DNA of 43,235 bases, taken from contig KZ111154.1 of NCBI GenBank assembly GCA_002077045.2, positions 705,525-748,759 on the forward strand, written 5' to 3'. Position 1 is the stretch's first letter. Each line of letters starts with the position of its first letter. This document shows positions 21,601-30,292 of the stretch, one piece after another. Source of the DNA: Rachicladosporium sp. CCFEE 5018 (lineage: Eukaryota; Ascomycota; Dothideomycetes; Cladosporiales; Cladosporiaceae). Below the pieces are notes generated by a model, which did no database searches, had not been told where the DNA came from, and was given only the letters and a program-made list of their open reading frames with translations. The position numbers were made by a program, and so were the translations under genes.

Positions 21601-23910
21601 TGACGAGGCGAGCTTAGACGTTAGACCACGCAAGTGGGCAACACGGATAGCCTGCGAGGAAGTGAGGAACCCGGCGGCAAAGGCGCAAGCGATCTCGCCG
21701 GAGCTGTGGCCGACAACAGCTTTGAAGTGGACACCTGCTGTGGTCAATAAGTCGATGAGGATGAGTTGAACTGCACAGCAGAGTGGCTGAGAGTATTCGG
21801 CATCGAGCACGTTGGACTGTGCATCTTCGAGCTGAAGCTGTTCTTCGATTGTCCAACATGGCCTGTACTCGATTGGCAGAGTCTGAAGGGAGCGATCCAA
21901 GTCCTTGACGAAAGTGTGAGCTCTGCTGAATTGTGTGATCAGGCCCTTGCCCATGGTCGGCCATTGAGCACCTTGGCCAGTGAAGATGCCGAGGATTGAG
22001 GGAGCGCAAGTCACCGCATCAGATCGCAATGCAGTGCCGCTCTTTTTGTCCATGGCAATGAGTTCACTACTGATTGATCTGATGGCAGCGCCTCTGTCGA
22101 TCGCCGGAAGTGATACCCTGAGCGACATTGTAGATCGCTGCAAGAACAAGGTCTTCGCCAGCGCGTTGATGTTGATGCTGCGAGAATTATCTTCAAGATA
22201 CCCTAGGATCGCTTCTAGATTGGCCTTGAGGGTACGCTCAGTATTGGCAGAGACCACGAGAGGGAGGACGCTTGTATCGCCGCTCGAGTGGGTCGTTGTA
22301 GTTTCAGTAGCTTCGAAACTTTCCAGAATTGCGTGGGCGTTGGTTCCGCCGAATCCGAACGAGTTGACTGATGCTCTTCGAGGTGCGCCAGGTACCACAG
22401 CTGGCCATGCCTGTGCTCGCGTGACGATACGAACGTCTTTGTAGAACGGAGCGACACGTGGCGCAAGATTGTCGAAAAGCATGTTGGGAGGAATCGTTGC
22501 CGATTGCAAAGCTGATGATGCCTTCATAAGACCAGCAATGCCTGCAGTACCTTCGGTGTGACCAATGACGGTTTTGATACTGCCGACGTAGAGCGGTTCC
22601 TCGTTGGGTGCGCGAGATCTTTTCGGGAAGAAGGCCGTATCGATCGCCTCAGCTTCTTGAGGATCACCAGCTGGAGTGCCTGGATGATTATTAGTCGTAT
22701 GGACGTCTTTTGAATTGGAACGAGCATACCTGTGCCATGGGCCTCGAAGTACTGGCATCTCTGCAGCGGGTTCGCCGCATCAAGGCCGGCACGAGCGTAT
22801 GTGTCCCTGATCAGAGCAGTCTGTGCTGCGTGATTCGGCATGGTGATGCCAGGAGAGCGACCATCTTGATTGATACCGGTCTCGCGTATGATGCAGTCAC
22901 TGGAACTCATCAGCTGGATGACAGTATGGTGACTCAACGGCACCTCACATGTGGTCTCCATCGCGAATTGCTTTACTCAATGTCTTGAGAACGACTGCAG
23001 CGACACCTTCCTATTTTTTCGTCAGAGGTGGTTGCTCACAGGCGATGACGCTTGACGTACTCCTCGAGCATATCCGTTTGCCGCAGCGTCCCACATTCTC
23101 GATCTGCCGTCAGGTGAGAGCATGTTCAGCTTGCTCTCGAGCACATACGCCCCTGGACCGAGGATAAGATTGGCGCCTGCAGCAACGGCCACGTCGCTCT
23201 GTCCGGAGCGCAATTGCTGCACGGCATGGTGTACGGCAACCTACGGATTGGTCAGCCGCGCCCACTCGAACTTGGAGATTAGATCACTTGCGAGAGAAGA
23301 GCTGCAGGCGGTGTCGATGGTCATCTGCTGGAGATCAGCGACATTACAGGAACTTCATATTCACGAATAGGCTTACGCTTGGACCGTGCCAATCGAAGAA
23401 GTAGGACACTCTGTTCGACAGAATAGAGGCTGCCGTCCCAGTAGCCGAGTAGATTGGTGCTGCGTTTAGATCCTGCTTGATGTTGTCACCGTGATCATTG
23501 CACATTAGTCCGCAGTACACCGCCGTCTGAGAGCCAGCGAGCGTCTCGAGCTTCTGTCTGGCATTGGACAAAGCCTCAAAGACAGTCTCAAGTAGGATAC
23601 GATGCTGCGGGTCGATGCAGTCGGCCTCGGAAGGCTTGATGCCAAAAAAGGTTGCATCGAAGGCGTGGATGTTTTCCTCTAGAAAGTACGAATGCCTAAC
23701 GTTAGTGCTGCCTGGATGAGTACCGTCAGGATGGTAAAACGCGTCGATGTTGAAGCGTCCTTTGGGAATCTCGGTCAGCAAGTCCCTTGGCTGCTTGAGA
23801 AGCTCCCATAGCTTAGCAGGGGAGTCGGCGCCGCCAGGAAAGCGGCAGCCGCTCCCGAGGATGGCGATAGGCTCCGGAGGAGCGGTCTTGGGAGTGCTGT
23901 TGAAAGCCAT
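12682..23910 (-). CDS. Hybrid highly reducing PKS-NRPS (KS-AT-DH-MT-KR-ACP-C-A-T), eight exons
   Basis: It builds a methylated reduced polyketide and couples it to one amino acid. Exons (minus): 23910-23377, 23324-23292, 23240-23061, 23010-22949, 22899-22730, 22679-19595, 19539-17110, 17050-12682. They join in frame to 3620 residues. KS: Cys185 in DTACSSS, His in EAHGTG and His367 in VIGHTEG. AT: Ser652 in GHSSGE. DH: His981 (HxxxGxxxxP) and Asp1157. MT: LEIGGGTGGAT near 1425. An ER-like span follows with no NADPH motif, so a trans-acting ER would be needed. KR: GLAGDMG near 2115 and Tyr2256 in SNYSAAN. ACP: Ser2434. C: HHIVSDG at 2691-2697. A: YTSGTTGVPKG at 3160, GPAET, and Lys3513. T: Ser3576 in GGNS. 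The protein stops 44 residues later, with no reductase, Dieckmann or thioesterase domain. All visible catalytic residues are intact. Confidence 0.93.
23241..23291 (-). other. GC-AG intron in the KS coding region
   Basis: The 51-nt intron follows the codons for S-S-S-L and precedes those for V-A-V-H-H-A-V-Q. Only a cut before GCAAGT joins these conserved parts in frame. The GT 4 bases further on (GTGATC) gives the wrong frame with every nearby acceptor. A branch point GCTGACC lies 9-15 bases before the 3' end. GCAAGT is the strong form of the rare GC donor. Confidence 0.78.
23292..23324 (-). other. 33-nt microexon carrying the KS active-site Cys
   Basis: Exon 2 of the PKS-NRPS encodes exactly MTIDTACSSSL. 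Its upstream intron (23325-23376, 52 nt) starts GTAAGC and ends CAGCAG. Its downstream intron (23241-23291) starts GCAAGT and ends GTAG. Both splice junctions are in phase 0, so skipping the exon would keep the frame but remove the catalytic Cys. If the first intron is kept, translation stops after 188 residues. Confidence 0.82.
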
Positions 23911-24790
23911 TGTAACGAGCGTGTGCAGTGATGGAATGAAAGTCTTGTTTCAGATGCAAGGAACGGGAGACAGGGAAGAGACTAGAGGGAATACTGCGGC
24001 GAAGTGGTATAGACACGACGCACGAAGCGCCGGTCTGCCGCCGCTGCGACCACGATAGGCATCGCCCGGGCAATTGCAACCAACATGCTAGTGCTTCAGG
24101 TCGGCGTGAGTGCGATACCGAACACTAAATCACCGTGTCCGAGATGTTGGGAGCGAAGGTGACCCCGAAAGGATCAGTACGCTCGGCGCCCTTCGTGAGG
24201 TGTTGGTACCCACAAGCGTGCTTCAAACGCCGAGATGGACGCCTCGGGACTCGAGTTGCAAGTGAAGATCATTCCGCGCTCTGTCCGCGATGCTCGACTG
24301 TCATGGCCGCGATGAGACACGTGGAAAGCGCACCGTATGGTGTGTTGTCGCTGGCGATGAGTCGATGAGTGGTATTCTCGAGTCAAGTCAGCGGGAGTCT
24401 CGCCGGACAGACTTTCAGCGATCACTTTATGAGCCGTGGCAGGAGGAAAACGTAGGCCTATGCTACTGTATTCATAGATATACCCGCAATATATGCCACG
24501 TGGGTAGACTAGGCTTGCCATAGCAGCTATCCGGCATCATTAGACAGGGGCTGTGGCAATGTGGCATGAAAACGTGTCAGGAGCGGCACCGACCCCAAGA
24601 CTCCACACAAGAAATCCTATCGCACGACCGAGGAAGATGCTGCTCGGACTGCATGACATCATAGATCCCGTTCATTATCTCCTCTGGCTGATATGTAGCT
24701 GTCTAGTGGCGAGGTTGCGGAGCTCGTCGCTACCGACCGCAATAACGAGAGGTCTGTGGATGTGCGGAGATACAGCTGACAATTGACCTT
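23911..24790. promoter_or_regulatory. Upstream region of the PKS-NRPS gene
   Basis: 880 bases between the PKS-NRPS start and the stop of the monooxygenase fragment. It must contain the PKS-NRPS promoter. A CACGTG palindrome lies at 24497-24502, about 590 bases before the start codon; such boxes occur by chance at this length. Open frames such as minus 24174-24521 have no recognisable family. No transcription-factor, transporter or enoyl reductase gene is present. Confidence 0.45.
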
Positions 24791-25635
24791 TCAACGCAAC
24801 AGTCGCACCCCAGCGTAACAAGCATGCACACCAATGTCCAAAATGGGCAACATCATCCTCCACCACTTCGATTTGAACGAGAACTCGTAGCGAGCTCTCA
24901 GCATAACCCAGTCTGCCACCGTGCCCCTCGGTGCTGTGCTCGAGTCCATCATGGCTGCCTGCATATCCTTGGCAAGCTTCTGTGCGAGATGCCCTCGATC
25001 CAGCATCGTGCGCTGGAACTTTGACACCTCCTGCGCAAGCATCTGCTGTCTCTTGTTCGCGGGCGCCTTCGCGGCGGCAATGAGTATCCGGGAGAGTTCG
25101 AAGGCATCTTGCAGTGCGAGATTCACCCCTTCGCCACCAAAAGGCGATCTCAGGGAAGCGGCATCCCCAATCACTATGCAGCGTGGATTGACAGTCCAGT
25201 CGAAGTCTAGTGGCATCATGTGCAGCTGCCATGATTCCATACTGGCTGGATCTACATGCTCGAGAAGCCGAACAAATTGGACATCCCAATCCTCGTAGAG
25301 ACGTCGTGTGCGTTTGATCTCATCGACCGGATCGATCTCTGCACCGCGGTCTGGCGGCTTGTGATCTGTTTGGAAAAGTGTGACACTCGCGCGATCCTTG
25401 CTCATGTAGTGAACGATGAAAGCTTTCTTGTCGGAGAATGAGAATAGCGACCCGGTTCGAGGCATGTTGCGGAGTATAGGTGAGTCCAGCGAAGCAGTCG
25501 ACACAGACAACAGCTTACTGTTTCGAGATGGCAGCAGATCCGAGCCCTTCTGCTTTGTTGTAGGCGCAGACGGAGCCTGGAGTCGCGTCAGGGCAGCTCT
25601 CAGTCCTCGACTGCCGGAGTACACCGGAATCGCTG
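24791..25635 (-). pseudogene. Broken FAD-dependent monooxygenase, C-terminal part plus an inverted piece
   Basis: The minus strand from about 25505 to 24791 encodes the C-terminal two thirds of a flavoprotein hydroxylase of the TetX/FAD_binding_3 type. Marks: TGSLFSFSDKKAFIVHYM, and the FAD-pyrophosphate motif CIVIGDAASLRSPFGGEG followed by NLALQDA, with Ser where the family usually has His after GDAA. Its end looks natural. The next part of the same fold is on the opposite strand: plus 25500-25635 reads LLFRDGSRSEP, then F-V-V-G-A-D-G-A-W-S-R-V-R and ends PEYTGI. In intact proteins this lies directly before the C-terminal part, so a short segment is inverted. The N-terminal Rossmann fold (GxGxxG) is absent from the window. 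It is probably non-functional and may be a relic of a tailoring enzyme of the neighbouring PKS-NRPS; that link is inference. Confidence 0.75.
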
Positions 25636-25667
25636 GTCAGACATTTGTGGTTACGAACAGATCCGCG

Positions 25668-25841
25668 CTGCACCCATCGGCCGCTCGAGCTTACCAGAGT
25701 GTCTAAGCGGTCGTTTTCGATGTTTTCGACGCGCTCTCTCCGATCGTTACGCCAGGCGCGATAGAGGCTGGTGGCACCGGTAAAGGCACTAACTATCGTG
25801 CCTACTAGGGCAGGAATAGCGAGTACCTCCAGACCTGACAT
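25668..25841 (-). pseudogene. Partial copy of exon 1 of the gene at 26496-29074
   Basis: The minus strand from the ATG at 25841 reads MSGLEVLAIPALVGTIVSAF, then T-G-A-T-S-L-Y-R-A-W-R-N-D-R-R-E-R. The gene starting at 29074 reads MSGLEILAIPALVASVISAF, then S-G-A-T-S-L-Y-R-S-W-R-K-D-R-K-E-R. Similarity continues for about 58 codons to V-S-S-S-G-x-x-V-Q and then ends. The rest of that gene (E-E-Y-D-L-D-F and all of exon 2) is missing, and the DNA next to it belongs to the monooxygenase wreck. Nucleotide divergence is clear, so the copy is not recent. It could also supply a first exon for a chimeric transcript (a GTAAGC donor lies at the break), but I have no evidence that it does. Confidence 0.75.
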
Positions 25842-26495
25842 GCTGTACACAACATCTACCCAAGCGAGTGCGATTGCAGTCGCGATTTACTTTGGCCACA
25901 TGCTCGCATCTCTACATCTTGAGTGGTCTCGGAGAGCAAGTAAGCAGCACTCCGCACACTTCATGGTCAGTTTCCGAGTGTACACAGCCCTGCGTAAGCG
26001 ATTGGCGAGCAAGCACACGAGCTATGGCTGAGGTCCTGCATGTTGCTGCAGCAGCGCTGCTCGGCTACAGTCTGGCGGTCTTTATGATCGTGCGTGGTTG
26101 TGAATACGAAAGCCGCCCCTGCGCATTCGCTGACATAGTGAGCTGAACTATGCTCAATCTGCCCTTGCCTGCGGAGACACTGATCCCACATGCTGTGATG
26201 ATCATCGAGTTCATGATGGATGAGACAGCATAGGTTGAGGGATACAGTAGAGTGGGAGCGCGGCTGAACCACGGAAGCGACAACAATACATCCGGCGCAC
26301 GGACCACACACCACGATCACGAGGTAGCTCGGAGAAGTATCTCATCATCTAGGCGCAGCCTATACAACGACTCTAGGTATGCTACCGACGAGATCCACAG
26401 GTCTCTCAACAGGCCGAATCGTGATCAGTGGATGTCATGGTCTTCCCGCGGCAGCAACGCGCTCGCTGTCATCGGTTTCGCTGCGGTCGAACGAA
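25842..26495. other. Intergenic region
   Basis: About 650 bases between the exon-1 relic and the stop of the next minus-strand gene. Several open frames of 80-117 codons exist on both strands. None shows a family signature, and I see no repeat or transposon end. Confidence 0.5.
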
Positions 26496-29074
26496 TCAGA
26501 TACCACAGTCCTGGAAACCGCAAGAGCCTCCACACGACTCTTCCCACGTGTGATGGCGCTCGATGTGGTTTTTGAACTGTTGGAAGGCGTCCATCGACTG
26601 ACTGATCAAGTCCAGGTTTGACGAGAGCGTGAGAGTCTTCCCTTTCTTGCACATGAAACATCTGAGCGCAGCCTGTACAGGGCGCTCGGTCGTGGTGCTA
26701 CCTGGCGGGGGGTGGAGGCTACAGAAGTGGAATTTCTGGAGCATGCAGTCAAGAGACATGTGTCTCGATTCCGTAGCGGTTCGCTTCGAAAAATCGTGTT
26801 GCCCGATCCAGAAAGGAGCCCACGTTTTGCTGAGGTAGGACGTGTTTTCTACGTGGAACTGGCATTTGGTGCAAACAACAGAATTCCCGGTTACTGTCAG
26901 TCGTTCGAAGCAATTGTAGCCTGCGTTCCGTTGCTCGGGAGAGAGATGAACATTCCGGTAGTCAAGGTGCGACACAGCTTCATTGATTTCAGCCTCCTGT
27001 CTCCTTCTAGCCGCTGGACGCTCACCTTCCACCACCATCTCCACAAGCTCGCCACCGACAGAAATGTCGTGATCCGTGATGTCAACAACGGCAGAATTCT
27101 CAACCTTCTGATTGAGCTTGTTCGAACAGAGATCGGGTAAGATCATCCGCTTGATCGTAAGCTCCACCATCTCCAGCAAGTCCGGATTGTTGATGGTAGG
27201 CTGTCTTTGAGATGTAGCAGGTCGGTGCGCGAGCTGGATGGCTACGGGTCTTGAATGGAGCGGAGCACTCCCAGCGTCACGCACTGCATCTCCATCAAGG
27301 CCGTGCAATTTAGATGACATTTTCAGCCTGTGCTCGCCATTCCGCCTGATCATAATGCTCTGACGCGTCTTCGCAGAGTTCTGAGTAAGTTTCCCCCTGA
27401 CCTTCTGCGTCATGAGGTCTTGCCTGACACTGCGATCTCGTGCGTTGCTCGTCGGCATCGAGTGCTCGGGCTCGGTGACTGTGCGATCTCCATCGAGCTT
27501 ACACTCGCAACGTGATCTGGGAGGCGACGTCCGCTCTTGACGCCGTTCCGCCGCAAGCTCGACTTCTGGACGGAAACGCACTCTCCGCTTCTTTCCTGAT
27601 GCCAGCTTGCGAGCATCAAGCCCCAGCGTTGCCATGCAGGAGGTAGCTTCCCCCGGCGCATCACCGGTTCCAACAACGACGTCCAGGTCATCGTCGCCGT
27701 TGACCTTGTGGCTTACGAAGTGATGGACTGAACTATCTTGACCAGCAGTAGCGGCAGTGGCGACCACCTCTGATCGCGGTATGCTTTGCGAGGGTGATTC
27801 TGCAGCCCACGCGGGTAGCCATTTTAGGTCGTCAATCACAGGGTCGTCCGGGCTCGGGAACACTCCAGACTTCGCTGCGCCCAACGTGCTTTCGGCGACG
27901 CTTTCCACGTACGCTTGTCGAGGTGCCGTATCAACGCGAGGTGCCTCGTGGACGGTGCTTAGCGAGGGCGGGATCGTTGGAAGCAAAGGTTGATCCTTGC
28001 GTAGGTGCGAGGGATCCGCATCCTCTTCTGCGGCGCGATCAGCAGTCCTGTCTCCCAGAACGATGCGTCTTGTGTAAGTCGGCTTGCGATCCTTGCCGAT
28101 CCTATCGATCTGCACACCATCATACCCGTGAGCACCCTTCCTCATATCCGGCTTTACTTTCACCCTCACAGATGGCTTGATATTTTGCCGATCGCCAGTC
28201 TTGCCTGCCTCGAAGTACTCGATGAGGAGACTCGTTTGAGACTTCTGCTTCGATGGCTTTGCTCTGCTGGTCAAGGGTTCCTGACGAAAAACCCTTATGT
28301 CTTCCTGAGGCGGTAGTGACGCAGCCCGACGCAGAGTCATGGGCTGCTCCTGGTGTTCGGGCTTTCGACGAGTAATCTCGCCTTGCAGGCCTACTGAGCG
28401 ACCTTCATCCTCGTCGGCGGCTGTGCGTCTTGCAGCGTGTTCGATAGAGGTATTGTCGTCCTGAGAATACAATGTCAGGCGAGACGGCTTGATCCTGAGG
28501 GATCTCCCCGAAAGCCCGGCTTCTATAGGAGGATTGTGCTGCTGAGCATATAGCGTTTGGCGTGACGACTTCACTCTAGGACCTCGCTGTACAGGTGCGG
28601 CTTGTACCTTCCTCTGGAAAAGTTCTCCCAGAGCGCTGATAGACGCATCGCGCGCGGACGTTGTATGGAAAGTAAGTTCGCTGTGATAAGGATGCAGCAC
28701 GGCTGACGCTGCGGTGAGCGATGTATCCTTGCTCAGTAGCCTGATCACAGTGGCCTGCAGCGTCATGACTTGCTGAGCAAGCGCCCAGCGACTGATCTCT
28801 GCAGATAGTCAGTACGACCCTCAAGCTAAGGATAGAAAGGCTTACCATCGCCTTCCGCGCACCTTTGACCCGTCCGCCGAAAGTCTAGGTCGTACTCCTC
28901 CTGCACGTGGGTGCCGCTGGTACTGACCAGACTTTGGAGTTCCTCATTTTCGGCCTTCTCTCGTCGTTCTTTGCGGTCCTTTCGCCATGATCGGTATAGA
29001 CTTGTTGCACCGCTAAAGGCACTGATCACCGAGGCGACGAGTGCTGGTATAGCCAAGATTTCAAGGCCGGACAT
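26496..29074 (-). CDS. Uncharacterised fungal protein with N-terminal hydrophobic helix and Cys/His-rich C-terminus
   Basis: Two exons, 29074-28846 and 28798-26496, joined over a 47-nt intron (GTAAGC...CTGCAG) to 843 residues. The splice gives A-E-G-D-E-I-S-R-W-A-L-A-Q-Q-V-M. The N-terminus MSGLEILAIPALVASVISAF, then S-G-A-T-S-L-Y-R-S-W-R and a basic, charged stretch, matches a type I know only loosely from uncharacterised fungal proteins. The middle 450 residues are polar and probably disordered. The last 140 hold possible zinc ligands: V-V-C-T-K-C-Q-F-H-V, D-C-M-L-Q-K-F-H-F-C-S-L-H, L-R-C-F-M-C, and F-K-N-H-I-E-R-H-H. The spacing is not that of a standard C2H2 finger. Function unknown; membrane-anchored signalling or incompatibility roles would be guesses. 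A partial copy of exon 1 lies 0.65 kb downstream. Confidence 0.75.
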
Positions 29075-30292
29075 GCCCTCCAGCGATAAGGTGCAGATAC
29101 GTCTGGTCGCGCGGGAGTTGATATAGCGATGAGCACTTCAAGCCATTGGCGCGATCGAAACGCCCATGATATCGTGTGCCCAATGTGCGATTGGAGGAAT
29201 TAACAGTAACATGAATGAGTGACCAATAGACAGATACTCACACATACTTATCCCGACACAGCCTCGTAGAGGCGGCCTCTCGAGCAGTCCGCGGCCCCGC
29301 CACATCTCCTGCATGCGTTCCTGCAGCCACATTCGGCCTGGCCACAGCCTTGCGGCCTCAGGAGACATCTTCATAGTCCTGAGTATGTTGCGCTGCTGAG
29401 AGACACGTGGCGCGCTACTCTGAGACAGCTCAGCCAGGTCGAAGACGACGAGAGTCCACTCGGCCAGCTTTGACGTGAACTTGTATGCTCAACGGAAGAA
29501 GATTCAGTCGTGCGAAACTGAAAGATGTGAGGTCTTCCAGTGCAGACAAGGCGTGATTCGCTCGGATATACCCTTGCGAACCCGTGTGTGATCGACCCGG
29601 AAGTCACGTTAGCGTCGAGATCTTGAGGAGTGCCGAATGCAGATGCTGCGCGTAGGAGATGTCCTTAACGTCCTTGATATGGATGGTACCATTTGATATG
29701 TAACTCAAGGCAAGAACGACCCGCCCCAGGTGTGTTTATGCTGGTCGCAATTTCCACCCCAAGTCCACAAGAAACCTTGGAAGGAACCCCGGGCGGCAAA
29801 CTCTCGGGTGCCAGGGCACGATGCGCTAGTCTGTTCGCGAAGTACCCTGTCTTGAAGTTCTCCCCTAGGAAAAGGGATCAGTGCTTGTACCACCAATCGC
29901 GCCGCCGCCCAGCCTTTTGGCCGTACAGGCGACCCATCTCTATCTTCTTGTTCATCACCATCACGAACGACATCACGACGAATTGCTGTACTGTACATTA
30001 CATTACCATTGCCGCGTTGCGTTTTTTGCGGGTGTCAGGACAGCAGACGCGCGCTACCGCTTTACTGGGAACAGAGCACCGGCGCGGGGAGAGAACTTGA
30101 GACAAGTCGACATTCCCTCCAACCTCCTTGACGAAGTGCACTCTATCGCACTGTGGACAACACTGTCTGCACACATCAATACACAACAACACGTCTGCCT
30201 GGACCGTCACATGACCGCGCTGCCACCGCTGTGACACCGCCAGCACTTGCCGCGCGTGTCGTGCGCCAGCACCCCCTACACCACCTCCCAGC
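29075..30292. other. Intergenic region with a coding-like stretch on the minus strand
   Basis: 1.2 kb between divergent genes, so it holds the promoters of the Cys/His-rich gene and the kelch gene. On the minus strand, about 29485-29243 is an open stretch reading A-Y-K-F-T-S-K-L-A-E-W-T-L-V-V-F-D-L and later MSPEAARLWPGRMWLQERMQ. Its composition looks protein-like, but it starts after a stop, has no obvious donor or acceptor pair and no family I know. The 300 bases before 30293 are C/T- and CA-rich, as in fungal promoters. Confidence 0.4.

Noticed and set aside
22524..23910. KS region of the PKS-NRPS appears split over several frames, suggesting a pseudogene
   Set aside because: Five short introns with recognisable donors, branch points and acceptors restore every conserved KS motif in one frame, including the phase sums (534, 33, 180, 62, 170 nt).
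25416..25706. Plus-strand frame of 96 codons considered as a separate small gene
   Set aside because: Only its middle is protein-like and matches the missing middle of the adjacent monooxygenase; its ends are antisense of the monooxygenase and of the exon-1 relic.
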